A stretch of DNA of 64,000 nucleotides from Rana temporaria (GCF_905171775.1 NC_053489.1:589921832-589985831), one strand, 5' to 3'. Positions 53,897 through 64,000 are shown, counted from the stretch's first letter. Numbers and translations are program-made. The notes: generated by a model from the letters alone, not told the origin.

Positions 53897-54140
53897 CAGT
53901 GGAACCTCGGATTACGAGCATAATCCATCCCAGGAGAATGCTCGTAATCCAAAGTACTCACATATCAAAGTGAGTTTCCCCATTGAAGTTAATGGAAACG
54001 AAAATAATTTGTTCCGCATTGACTTCAATTGCATGCAATACTGCATGTGGCCAGAGGTGGGGGGCACCGGAGAAAGCATCGTAGACACTCGGAAATGTCA
54101 CTTGCCACTTGTCACCAGATTCAGCATGTCACGACAGCAG
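53897..54140. mobile_element. Mariner-type left end
   Basis: CAGTGGAACCTCGGATTACG, then GCTCGTAATCCAAAG and CATATCAAAGTGAGTTTCCC, is related to both ends of the 59504-61310 element. The right end was not found; truncated or overwritten by the 15-bp array. Confidence 0.5.
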
Positions 54141-54144
54141 GGGA

Positions 54145-54445
54145 CTGGGCGACAGGGGACTGGGTGACACAGCTGGGTGACACAGGGCTCGATGACACAG
54201 GGCTGGGTGACACAGGGCTGGGTGACACAGTGACAGGGCTGGGTGACACAGGGGACTGGGTGACACAGTGACAGGGCTGGGTGACACAGGGCTCGATGAC
54301 ACAGGGGACTGGGTGACACAGGGCTGGGTGACACAGGGGACTGGGTGACACAGGGCTGGGTGACACAGTGACAGGGCTGGGTGACACAGGGCTGGGTGAC
54401 ACAGGGCTGGGTGACACAGTGACAGTGACAGGGCTGGGTGACAGC
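54145..54445. repeat. 15-bp GGGCTGGGTGACACA array
   Basis: About 20 units of GGGCTGGGTGACACA with GGGGACTGGGTGACACA and TGACA variants. Overlapping frames on both strands (over 150 codons on the minus strand) are repeat artefacts. Confidence 0.93.
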
Positions 54446-54619
54446 AGGCAGAGGACTGGGAGAAATTGGCCTTTTTTTTTGTACCTCCATGTTGTTCTGC
54501 CCAGAACGTGGGACCGTGCGATCATCCCTGAGGCCGGCCGCTCTGCCCCCCGAAACAGGCGGGGCCACACCCCCTCACGAGTCCCGATGTCAGGGCACTG
54601 GCCTTTCACGGTCACATTC

Positions 54620-54700
54620 CCCAGTTGGCTCTGGGTGGAATCGAACCTAGGACCTCTCCATTACAGGTCCAGCTCTTTGCCTCTGAGCCACTGCTCAGTG
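54620..54700 (-). mobile_element. tRNA-derived SINE head
   Basis: On the minus strand GTGGCTCAGAGG (A-box-like, 54691-54680) is followed by GGTTCGATTCC (B-box, 54647-54637), the spacing and order of an internal RNA polymerase III promoter. It lacks a clear cloverleaf and anticodon context, so a SINE rather than a tRNA gene is likely. Confidence 0.5.
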
Positions 54701-54714
54701 TTATTCTGTTTGCT

Positions 54715-55300
54715 GTCCGTTGGAGCCTGGTTCTGAATCTGTACTACTGTGGACCAATCAGTGGCCTGAGCGGCCTATTTAAGCCAGCCCCTTCCTCCTT
54801 GCTAATTGCTGGTTTGTTGTCAGCTTTACCCTGTTGAAAGAACCTTGAAACCTGAATACCTTGACCTGTTTGACCCGGATTGGACTTTGACTATTCTCTG
54901 CCTTCTCCTGCACTTGACCCCTGGCCTGCTTATCGGATCTGCTTACGTCTCCACTCCTTGACCACCGGCTCTGTTTCATTGGACTCTCTACCTTCCGGAA
55001 TCCCTGATCACCTGGCTTGTCTTCTGATTCTGCTTTTGTTCCACCCTGAGCGGGCTCTCAGCCCCGTGGACTCTATTTGTTCCTGCATCGCTGCTTCTAC
55101 CTGCTTCAGCCTCACCGGAGTTTCCAGATCGCATCTTCCGTGACTTACCTTCAAGTGACCTCCCGCTGCAGGCAGCCGGTGCCTCTTTGTGCCCCTCCTC
55201 GCTGTCTCCACCTCCAGGGGGTGAGGTGCACAGAGTCGCAAAGGTAGCCGCCCTCGGCATCTCGGCCTCGGTGAGTACTTACCTTAACGGTTCTGACACC
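54715..55300 (+). promoter_or_regulatory. Promoter-like, LTR-like stretch
   Basis: GGACCAATCAGTGGC (CCAAT at 54754) and CGGCCTATTTAAGCC (TATA-like, about 54776) precede a C/T-rich leader full of TTGACC and CCTGCTT words ending near CCGACCATTGTAAG. This resembles the U3-R-U5 style of amphibian Gypsy LTRs, but no LTR boundary or TSD was found. Confidence 0.35.
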
Positions 55301-55643
55301 CGACCATTGTAAGTGAGGGAGGCGGGCCAGCCCCTAAGCATCAGAGCCCTGAGCCGCCGAATGGCTCAGCAGCTGGAGGAGCCCCTGCACAATCCACAGC
55401 AGACATTCCCTCTCCACCTCCGGTACACACTGCTGCATAATGTGCGCCCTGGATATCGAGCTGGTCTAGGAGGGCGGGACTTTTCTCACAGCAGCGCGGC
55501 CAAAGTTTTAACACTCGCTTCCCGCTGTTTGTGTGTGACGTCATCATGTAGTGGAGGGGAAGGAGGAGGAGGGAGCGGATCTCTGCGCTGCAGCCACAGC
55601 TTAGCCCAAAGCGGCCCAGCCTGCCGGGAAATTTCCCGCTATC

Positions 55644-56350
55644 CCGGTGCATTGCCACGAAATGAGATTTGCCATCGGATGAGATGGTCTGCCTCCATCA
55701 CATCCTATTGGCTCACTCCTGTCACGTGACATATTTAAACGTCAAGTATCGACGCGAACATCAGTCTCAGCTAGGCTATCATAGGGAGAGGATCTCCTCT
55801 CCCTGTGATAGCTGAAGCTGCACGGAGCTGGTGCACGGAGCTCACATGGCCTCTGTGGCCCGATTCCGAGAGCGGAATCGGGCCACAGAAGCTCATACAT
55901 TTACTAGGCTAATAAATGTTCTCCTTTATTACAATGTCAGGCTAATAAATGTTCTCCTTCATTACAATGTCACTTTGGGATCTACAGCGATATCGGATCC
56001 CAATGCCCGATAGCGCTGTCAGCGTGCCTCCCGCCAGTGCTAACTACACCCCGTGCCCACAGCTCTACTCCCCATCCCCCGTTAAGGCTCAGGGAACGGG
56101 GAACAGAAAGTAGAGCATCGGGTGCAGGTAAAGTAGTAGTGCGCAGGCGCAGCACTACGCAAATAGCTCCGTGTAGCTTCAGCTATCACAGGGAGAGGAG
56201 ATCCTCTCCCTATGATAGCCTAGCTGAGACTGATGTTCGCGTCGATACTTGACGTTTAAATATGTCACGTGACAGGAGTGAGCCAATAGGATGTGATGGA
56301 GGCGGACCATCTCATCCGATGGCAAATCTCATTTCGTGGCAATGCACCGG
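55644..56350. repeat. Long inverted repeat with promoter-like arms
   Basis: Arms 55644-55830 and 56166-56350 are complementary over about 185 bp with few mismatches. Each arm has CCAATAGGATGTG, GTCACGTGAC (E-box palindrome) and ATATTTAAACG, so two outward or inward promoters are conceivable. The loop holds a duplicated GGCTAATAAATGTTCTCCTT. The right arm lies just inside the end of the 51581 hAT element. Confidence 0.8.
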
Positions 56351-56889
56351 TAGGCCAGTCCGGCCCTGGTGAGCATGGGCAACTTGACTGGTCTGTGGCT
56401 ATATAGTCCCATACATAACAAACTGTGTGTTCTGACTCTTTTCTATAGGAACCAGCATTAACATTTTCAGCAATTTGAGCTACAGTAGCTTTCCTTTGGA
56501 TTGGACTACACAGGCCAGCCTTCGCTCCCCATGTGCATCATTTAGACTTGGGTCTCCATGACCCTGTAGCTGGTTCTGCTAGTTTTCCTTCGTTGGACCA
56601 CTTTTTACCAAAGTCTTGACCACTGCAGACTAGGAACATCATATAAGTGCTGCAGTTTTGGAGATGCTCTGACCCAGTTGTCTAGCCATTACAATTTGGT
56701 CCTTGTCAAAGTTGTTCAAATTCTAATGCTTTTCTGCTTATACTTTTCTGCTTTCAGTACATCAACTTCAGGGAGAACATGTTCACTCACTGTCCAATAT
56801 ATCCCACCCACTTTCAGCAGATGCCATTGTAATGAGATAATCAATGTTATTCACTTTACCTAACAGTGGTCATAATGGTATGGCTGATC

Positions 56890-56894
<5 letters not shown>

Positions 56895-56925
<31 letters not shown>
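56895..56925. repeat. (TA)n and T-run
   Basis: Simple sequence beside the Tc1 right end. Confidence 0.85.
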
Positions 56926-56928
<3 letters not shown>

Positions 56929-56944
56929 TAATTATAGTATATTT

Positions 56945-58235
56945 TCAAAAGTATTGGGACTCCTGCCTTTACATGTGCATGGACTTTAACCACTTCATTA
57001 CTGGGCACTTAAACCCCCTTCCTGCCCAGACCAAATTTTTAGCTTTCAGCGCTGATGCATTTTGAGTGACAATTGCGCGGTCATACAACACTGTACCCAA
57101 ATTATATTTGTATCATTTTTTTCCCACAAATAGAGCTTTCTTTTGGTGGTATTTGATCATCTCTGCGATTTATTTTTTTTGCGCTATAAACAAAAAAACA
57201 TAAAACAAATTGAAAAAAAAAACACAATATTTTTTACTTTTTGTTATAATAATCCATTTAAAAAAAAAAAAAATATTTTTTTCCTCAGTTTAGGCCGATA
57301 CGTATTCTTCTACATATTTTTGTTAAAAAAAATCGCAATAAGCATATATTGATTGGTTTGCGCAAAACTTATAGCGCCTACAAAATAGGGGATAGATTTA
57401 TGATTTATTTGTAATTTTTTACTGGTAATGGCGGCCATCTGTGATTTTTTTTTTTTTTGTCAGCCCTGCGATATTGCGGCGGACATATCGGACACTTTTG
57501 ACACTATTTTGGGACCATTCACATTTATACAGCGATCCGTGCTATTAAAATGCACTGTTTACTGTATAGATGTGACTGGCAGGGAAGGGGTTAACACTAG
57601 GGTGTTAGGAAGGGGTTAAATGTATTCCCTGGGTGTGATTCTAACTGTGTGTGGAGGGGGACTGACTAGCGGAGGTGACCGATGCTGTGTCCCTATGTAC
57701 AAGGGACACAGCATCGGTCTCCTCTCTCCCTGACAGGACGTGGAGCTCTGTGTTTACACACAGAGCTCCACGTCCCTGCTGTCACTGCCGATCGCGGGTA
57801 CCTGGCGGACATCGCGGCCGCCAGGCATGCGCATCGGCATCTCAGCAATGCGCCGGCCACAGTTTTTCCCCGCTGCGCTCCCCCAGCGGCGCGCGCGGGG
57901 AATGCAAATAAGGGGACGTCCAGGGACGTCCACCCGGCAGTTGACAGCCTCAAGTGGTTAATGGCATTCCAGTCTTAGTCCGTAGGGTTCAATATTTAGT
58001 TGGCCCACCCTTTGCAGCTATAATAGCGTCAACTCTTGAGCACTGGTCCAAATTATTTGGTGGAGGGGGATTATGGTGTGGGGTTCTTTTTCAGGGGTTG
58101 GGCTTGGCCCCTTAGTTCCAGTCAAGGGAACTCTTAAGGCATCAACATACCAAGACATTTTAACAATTTTATGCTCCCAACTTTATGGGAAAAGTTTGGG
58201 GGTGGCCCCCTTCCTGTTCCAATATGACTGCGCAG
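56945..58235. mobile_element. Second Tc1 relic, split by a MITE
   Basis: TATTGGGACTCCTGCCTTTA to the left and GGCATTCCAGTCTTAGTCCG to the right of the MITE are collinear in a common vertebrate Tc1 family. GGGGGATTATGGTGTGGGGT and CTGTTCCAATATGACTGCGC further on belong to the transposase body in opposite polarity, so this is an internally deleted, probably palindromic derivative. No intact frame. Confidence 0.65.
56990..57957. mobile_element. MITE flanked by TTAA, 968 bp
   Basis: Ends CCACTTCATTAC and GCCTCAAGTGG are flanked by TTAA (56986-56989, 57958-57961). Its interruption of the Tc1 relic at a single TTAA supports a piggyBac-type insertion. It includes a GAGCTC-rich palindrome at about 57735-57772. 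The start resembles a very abundant ranid repeat. Several short frames, none convincing. Confidence 0.75.
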
Positions 58236-59157
58236 CAGTCATATTGCTCTGTTTGCTGTTTGTCTGACATCCATTCAGCGCCACTACGGTTGCCTGCCAA
58301 CCTGTGTACTGAGCGTCACATCGGAAGATCGATACGGCGGATCCGCTGCACGAGTGTCGCTACATGAGCTACTGTCCGGAAGGCATCGTATCAGCCTGGT
58401 CGTTGGTGAGAGGGCAGTCGCCCACCTTTACAAATCCTTTCTCACTGTTTCACTGGGACACTTTGCACAGACATCTCTACCTTAGGAATACTTTGCTGAA
58501 CCTACTTTGAACACTGTGCAGAGACATCTTTAGCTCACCTCATTTCAAGAAACCTTTTGCTTGCTACTACACCTTATTGGATAAAAGTTAATGAGCTCCT
58601 CCATGCCGTTGAAGACAATCAGATCTGTAATGGGGACATTACTGCTATAAGGGCCCTTATACCACTCCCTTTAAGTCAGACCTCTCATTAAAGTTACCGG
58701 TTAATAGTTTGGTCTGGGGTTCCCCTTTAGTATTAGTATATCTACAAGTACTCAATAGTTTTGAAGAAGGTATTTACGGATTATCTGTCACTGACTGTAT
58801 TGAATGCTGTCTTTTTCATATTTGTTTGAGCATTATTAAAATCACTTCAACCAAATCCTGGTTGTATCTTCCTGGATCTGGCTGACCAATACCATTTTGA
58901 GTTCTTACTGCCTAAGTAAATTGAAAGAAACATTAATACTTGAACTGTGTCAGTGTGTCATTACTGTGGTATTCCATTAATCACATTGCCAGGTGTGCCA
59001 GAGGGGCTGAGGCCATTCCTGGGGTTGAGAGGCAGAGTAACGGACTGAAACAATTTAAGCAGCCTCTTCGGGGGTATCGCTACACCCCCTTTCCCTTCTT
59101 TCTTCCAGACTGTATATATTAGGTTCCTGAAGTCTCTCCTGCTATGTTTTATTCCTA
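58236..59157. other. No recognisable gene
   Basis: Non-coding. A GGGGGTATCGCTACACCCCC block at 59070-59089 echoes, reversed, the ends of the 7806 element. Nothing else supported. Confidence 0.4.
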
Positions 59158-59434
59158 AAGCCAAGTACACACAGGGCTGAACGAAAAAAAAAAACTGACA
59201 GCTTAGGAAGAACTGCTGTACTAACTATCCAACGTTAGTACAACGGTCTCCCCTGCTGTTCTATTGTGTTCTGACAGGGGGATAGCCTCCCCTTCAATGA
59301 CTGATAACACTGACCGGAAGCTGATCGACAGACCTTTTTCAGTCGTTCCCCTTCTGTTGGAGTGACTGCAGTACACACAGGTTGAATGTCGGCTGGTTTC
59401 TATTGAATCGACCGAAGTCGTGTGTACTAGGCTT
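59158..59434. mobile_element. GTACACAC-type MITE, 277 bp
   Basis: Left AAGCCAAGTACACACAGG and right GTGTGTACTAGGCTTCAG are imperfect inverted ends. The TSD is unclear. Similar in style to the 11085 family, but with different outer bases. Confidence 0.55.
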
Positions 59435-59753
59435 CAGACCTTTCACCATTTTAGTTGCCTGTCTATGGATTTGTTCTCTCTTATAAATATATTTTTGTTA
59501 GTACAGTAAAACCTTGGTTTGAGAGTAACTTGGTTTGAGAGCATTGTGCAAGACAAGCTAAATTTTTCAATACATTTTGACTTGATATACAAGCGATGTC
59601 TTGATATAAGAGGAACGTTGTGTCACAACTGAGTATAAAATAGAAGAGAGGTGCCTCTAAGTGTAGATGTGCCTCTTTTAAGCATTAACCATGTGAGTTG
59701 CTAAATGTTGTACCTTCATTAAATGTGACCATATTGCTACACTTAGAGGCACC

Positions 59754-61023
59754 CAGGGCCGCTGATAGGCCAGTATAACTGGCCCTGTTGTACCGGGCCC
59801 GGCCAGCAGGGGGGAACGGCAACTTGATCAGATAAATAATTAAATATATAAAAAAAATCCTCCAGCCATGTCCTTTAACGACAACATCATCCCCCCACCA
59901 AAGCACCCCCCCACGTTTAGATTTTACGTTTTTTGTTTTTTGTTTATGCTCGCTAATTGAACTATTAGGTAGCGGCAGGGAAGGGACTTTTTTCTGTATT
60001 TCGGGCGTGGAAGAATACCTCTTTCGCGTCCGATCCTTGTGCTGGCTGAAGTCCCGGCCAGCACGTCGTCTGTGTAGTGCCTTCCTCCTGGGCTTCAAGA
60101 TCTCCTACTACTACTGCAGCAGCAGCAGCGTGTATACATTATGGCATTGGCATGGGTGGCTCTGTCTGACCATAACACATGTGCAGCCTGCAGAGAGAGT
60201 GCCACCCATGCAATGCCGTAATGTGCTGCAGACAGTGCCACCCATGATGCTAATGCCATAACGCATGTGCTGCCTGCAGGGACAGTGCCTACCCATGCGG
60301 CCAATGGCATTATGCCATTGGCGGCATGGGTGGCAGTGTCTGCAGCACAATATGGCATTGGCAGCATGGGTGGCACTGTAAGCAGGTAGCACATGCGTTA
60401 TGGCATTAGCGTCATGGATGGCACTGTCTGCAGCACAGTATGGCATTGGCGGCATGGGTGGTACTGTCTGCAGCACAATATAGCATTGGTGGCATAGGTG
60501 GCACTGTCTGAAGGTAGCACATGCGTTATGGCATTGGGTCATGGGTGGCACTGTCTGCAGCACATTACGGCATTGGCGGCATGGGTGGCACTGTCTGCAG
60601 GTAGCACATGCATTATGGCCCATAACACATGTGCTGCCTGCAGAGACAGTGCCACCCATGCCGCCAATGCTGTAATGTGCTGCAGACAGTGCCACCCATG
60701 CCGCCAATGCTGTAATGTGCTGCAGACAGTGCCACCCATGCCGCCAATGCTGTAATGTGCTGCAGACAGTGCCACCCATGCTGCCAATGGCATTATGTCA
60801 TTGGCAGCATGGGTGGCACTGTCTGCAGCACAATATGGCATGGGTGGCACTGTCTCTGCAGTACATTATGGCATTGGCATGTCCCGCCGTCAAGTTGCTG
60901 GGCCAGGGGTCGGGGCCAGGGGTGGAGCTGAAGGAGGGGCCAGGGGCTGGACCAGGGGTGGAGCTGAAGGGGGCCCCGTCAGGTAGGCTGTACGGGGCCC
61001 CATGATTTCCATCAGCGGCCCTG
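59754..61023. mobile_element. Non-autonomous hAT element with a bidirectional 40-bp array, 1.27 kb
   Basis: Ends CAGGGCCGCTGATAGG and CCATCAGCGGCCCTG are flanked by an 8-bp duplication with one mismatch (GAGGCACC 59746-59753, GAGGCGCC 61024-61031). Contains the 60130-60890 array. Confidence 0.88.
60130..60890. repeat. 40-bp repeats in both orientations
   Basis: GTGCTGCAGACAGTGCCACC plus CATGCCGCCAATGC recurs at 40-bp spacing (for example 60651, 60691, 60731, 60771). Its complement (GGCATGGGTGGCACTGTCTG) recurs at 60305-60630 and 60805-60860. The 222-codon minus-strand frame is an artefact. Confidence 0.93.
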
Positions 61024-61310
61024 GAGGCGCCTCTCTTCTGTTTTATACTCTGTAGCTCCTGCTGGATTTTGCTTCTAATCCCCTTGTGGAGGCTTCCATT
61101 TGTGGATGGACATTTTATGGTTACACAACTAATCACATTGCTATAATCTTTTTATATGGACTATAAACTGAAGGACTTGAATAAATGGTTGTGGAACGAA
61201 TCATTTGAGTTTCCATTATTTCTTATGGGAAAATTCACTTTGATATACAAGTGCTCTGAATTACAAGCATGCTTCCGGAACGAACTATGCTCACAATCCA
61301 AGGTTTCACT

Positions 61311-62448
61311 TTCACATAAGCTGCAATTTCTGAAAATTAGCCACTCTGGTTTCAGTGCTTGCTAAATCACACTGGGCTACAGGCAGATTACAAATTCAGA
61401 GTCAGAAACATGCAAGATAGTCTGAATACATGTTGGTTGCCTCTCAACAGCTTCCTTTTCCAGTGATATTCACTTTGTGTCCCCACCTAGCACCATGTAA
61501 GCAATCTTTATAGTGCATCATCATTCTCTCATTTGTTCATATGGATGCTTGTTTTCAGCTCTGCTGCGACTGAGTGGAATGAATGGGACTGTGGTGCATG
61601 TGCAAGTAATTTCCTATGGTGGTGTACTTGCAAACAATGTTGTGTGTGTCCATTGATACACACATCCCATTGTGTTCTCAGCCCTGCCCCTGCTCCCTCA
61701 TCATTGGATTTGATTGACAGCAGCAGGAGACAATGGCTCCCACTGCTCTCAGGAGGACTGTGCTGGATCGAGATCGGGATCAGGGTAGTATTTAGGGGCA
61801 CTGGAGGGGCAGCTGACAATGGATTTTTTTTTTTTTAAATGAATGCATTCTCAAAACCTTCAGCCTTTACAACCACTTTAAAACGTTTTGGTACAGTGTT
61901 TCTTTATGCTACTCTAAAGCTACACACTTGGTCAATATTTCATGACACTATCCGGGGCTTTCCAGATACAAAAGGGATTTTCTAAACTAAAGATCTTGAC
62001 AAAGATTGCAGGAAAAATCTGTCAGAGATGCGGAACGCTAGACAATAGAGCAACTACATGACTAGTAGATCTTTCGTTGTCTCTTCTCTCCCAAAATGAA
62101 TGCCAAAAAATGTATCTTATTCAGCAGTCAGGTGACACCAGGAAAACATTGGTGACAAAGAGAAGCTCTCACTTAAATTCCATGTAAACATTGCACCGAC
62201 ATCCTGATTTACAGGACATGGAAGGCTCCAAGATTATCATCAGGACTTCGGATCTGCCTCGGAAGTTCTTGTTAAGACACACCACAAACTTTCTATATAT
62301 GTGAGCTTCATAGTGAAGAAAAAAAAAAAAAACGTGTGGCAGTGTACATAGAATTTCACTTTCTCAAGCCTGATAATCTAACAGCCGCAGTGTGTACTCA
62401 GAGGCTCGGTCAGACCTACTTAGCACACTCACAATAGTTACCAGACTC
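61311..62448. other. No recognisable gene
   Basis: Non-coding. 61800-61880 (T-run, CCTTTACAACCACTTTAA) repeats a word seen at about 2450. Nothing further. Confidence 0.4.
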
Positions 62449-62451
62449 TTA

Positions 62452-62852
62452 TGCCGCGTACACACCATCACTTTATGTGATGGAAAAAAACGACATTTTC
62501 TGTGAAGTAAAAAACAAAGTTTTTGAAACTTCAATTTTCAAAAACGACGTTGCCTACACACCATCGTTTTTTCACAATGCTCTAGCAAAGCGAGGTTACG
62601 TTCACCACTTTTTTTTATTGAAGCTTGCTTCATAACTAGCTTCTGGGCATGCGCGGGTTTAAAAACGTCATTTTAAACGTCGTTTTTTGCTACACACGGT
62701 CAATTTCTGTGACACAAAAAACAACGTTTTGAAAAACGACACAAAAAATTGAAGCATGCTTCAATTTTTTCCCCCACACATGGTCATTTAAATTGACGTT
62801 TTTAAAAACGTAGGTTTTTTTCATCACATAAAGTGATGGTGTGTACGCGGCA
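62452..62852. mobile_element. Harbinger-type MITE with TTA duplication, 401 bp
   Basis: Ends TGCCGCGTACACACCATCAC and its complement, perfect over about 30 bp including CTTTATGTGATGG, are flanked by TTA (62449-62451, 62853-62855). The interior is AAAACGAC/GTCGTTTT palindromes. Third clear member of the GTACACAC family. Confidence 0.92.
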
Positions 62853-62855
62853 TTA

Positions 62856-63224
62856 CATGTCCCTGTACCCCTCCTCACTCAGAGAATGCACATTGTCTGT
62901 TTTGCCTCAGATGAAACGTGTGAGGATGCAAACACTGCCACTGATTGTGTTTGTAGAATTGTGTATCTGTTCTGTATCACAGCTCAGACTTTATATAAAT
63001 GGAGGCACATTTTATCATGCGTTGTCTGCTTACTAAGAACTGTGCGTAAATAAATAAACATCAAATTAAAGATGAGACAAAACCACTAACATACTACATC
63101 ATCCTCTATTTTGTTTATTCTCTGTCTAGTCTCAGTGCCTTGTGCTTTTAGGCCTCACCCTCACCAGTTGGTGTGCACTGGGAGGAATATTCCTGTCCTG
63201 ATATGCTGATTCTGGGGCATCACA
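62856..63224. other. No recognisable feature
   Basis: Non-coding; nothing supported. Confidence 0.4.
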
Positions 63225-63560
63225 TTTTTTTTTTCTTAGAACTTTATTAAATTGTCAAAAGTTGCATTTCATGAAAGCAGAGTTCCACGCAAATGTGGAA
63301 CCTCCACTTATCTGCTTCCTCCCCCCCTGTGCCACATTTGGCAGCTTTTTAGGGGGGAGGTGGGGGAACGAGTACCTGCCGGGCCAGTTTGAAAGAGCAG
63401 CGGCTTCACGCATGCACATTGGGGAACCGACTGTGAAGCCGAAAGGCTTCACTGCGGGTTTCCTTTACCAGGAGTGGCGACAGCAGCACCCAGGAGTCGA
63501 TTCAAAAATCGTCTGGAATGCCGACATTACATGCTCACTGGACAGGTAAGTGTCCATATA
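63225..63560. repeat. Dispersed-repeat-like segment
   Basis: AGAGTTCCACGCAAATGTGG, CTTCCTCCCCCCC and GCCACATTTGGCAGC, with a palindrome GAAGCCGAAAGGCTTCAC at about 63435. It resembles common ranid MITE interiors from memory. A 95-codon frame overlaps it but has no domain. Confidence 0.35.
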
Positions 63561-64000
63561 GTAAAAGTCAGGAAATAATAAAAACAATAATGGCGCATAC
63601 AGAGAACAAATATATAAATCATCCAGAGTATAAGTCCTATAAGCTATGCAAGCTTTGTTGTGAGAAGCAGTCTATGATACCAGGCAGCCTTGCGTTGGGA
63701 GCTGAAGCAATGCTCCAAAGCTTGAAAAAGGTGCGCGCCGTGTGTTTCTTCTCCATCTAGCCACGGCGTCAGCACGGAAACGCGTTGCTGTCTGGCCCTC
63801 CGTAGTGACGTCATCTTCCCCCACCACAACACAGCGTCCCAGAGTGCGTTCCAGCCCTCTCTTTGAGCACCGTGTACCTCATCCAGGCAACGCCGGAGCT
63901 CACAAGTAGCTGCTTCCTCCTACACTACAACAGCACAGTGTAAGAAGACAGGGGACAAACGTGGATGGCTTTGACTGATCACAGGACCACATCCGTATGC
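63561..64000. other. No recognisable gene
   Basis: Contains GGAAACGCGTTGCTG at 63776, one of several such motifs in the window. Nothing else supported. Confidence 0.4.

Larger units (their letters stand above)
51581..56368. mobile_element. Non-autonomous hAT element, 4.8 kb, inside the Tc1 relic
   Basis: Ends CAGGGCCGGACTGG and CCAGTCCGGCCCTG are perfect inverted repeats, flanked by GTGAGCAT (51573-51580, 56369-56376). It contains another hAT element (51776-53836), a TA tract, a 15-bp array, a tRNA-like segment, an LTR-like stretch and a long inverted repeat next to its right end. No transposase. Confidence 0.93.
51228..56894. mobile_element. Tc1/mariner relic, split by nested hAT elements
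   Basis: Left end TACACCAATCAGCCATAACA at 51228 and right end TATGGCTGATCATTATA at about 56894 are diverged inverted repeats of a common vertebrate Tc1 family recognised from memory. Flanking pieces 51228-51580 and 56377-56894 are collinear with that family, whose middle is partly deleted. No intact transposase. Confidence 0.75.
59504..61310. mobile_element. Mariner-type element with a nested hAT
   Basis: Ends CAGTAAAACCTTGGTTTG and CAATCCAAGGTTTCACT are inverted, with TA at the left junction. GATATACAAG occurs near both ends. It is interrupted by the hAT at 59754-61023. No transposase. Confidence 0.65.

Noticed and set aside
54098..54615. 156- and 164-codon minus-strand frames
   Set aside because: Translation of the 15-bp GGGCTGGGTGACACA array running into non-coding sequence.
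54620..54700. Functional tRNA gene
   Set aside because: A- and B-box-like words are present, but no acceptor stem or clear cloverleaf can be drawn; a SINE head fits better.
60111..60779. 222-codon minus-strand frame
   Set aside because: Pure translation of the 40-bp repeat array.

Overview
The window is vertebrate, almost certainly anuran amphibian DNA; the style and density of its repeats resemble a true frog (Ranidae). This is an inference from repeat families, because no ordinary host gene, tRNA or rRNA gene can be supported. Nearly everything recognisable is a transposable element, and many boundaries can be fixed to the base from target-site duplications (TSDs).

The centre (19360-44051) is a nested structure. 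The outer shell is a chromodomain Gypsy/Ty3 retrotransposon on the minus strand (LTRs 19360-20075 and 43303-44051, TSD AGCGC). Its gag-pol frame was fully open before two later insertions split it. Insertion A (39334-42531, plus strand, TSD GAGGG) is a 3.2-kb LTR element with intact LTRs, primer site and polypurine tract but no pol. Its single 535-residue ORF joins a SCAN-like/zinc-knuckle Gag in frame to a C-terminal domain that closely resembles HEXIM, the cellular 7SK-RNA-dependent inhibitor of P-TEFb. A retroelement carrying a captured transcription-elongation regulator is the standout finding. Insertion B (21449-37128, TSD CTGAAGAT) is a 15.7-kb hAT DNA transposon. It has an intact 1113-residue BED-finger transposase on the minus strand with a CCAAT/TATA promoter. 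On the plus strand, converging on it, is a second intact four-exon gene for a 217-residue Myb/SANT-like, acidic, coiled-coil protein, so the element may be a two-gene hAT. It also holds a tandem duplication of exon 1, a 16-copy 152-bp satellite with higher-order structure, a retroposed SINE-like copy and two dead Tc1/mariner copies.

The left flank (1-19359) holds MITEs and fold-back elements. These include a TTA/TAA-flanked GTACACACG family (one copy with an empty-site control), a solo-LTR-like element, a compound TTCGAAC-rich element with duplicated CCAAT/TATA cassettes, a 1.8-kb fold-back element, and two pairs of local direct duplications.

The right flank (44057-64000) begins with the other half of a gag-like relic that the Gypsy element split. 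A run of non-autonomous hAT elements with 8-bp TSDs follows (44819, 48093, 49460, 50075, 51581, 51776, 59754), several holding private tandem arrays (31-, 25- and 40-bp units). There is also a Tc1 > hAT > hAT nest at 51228-56894 and another Tc1 relic split by a TTAA-flanked MITE. Stretches where nothing could be supported are listed as such.
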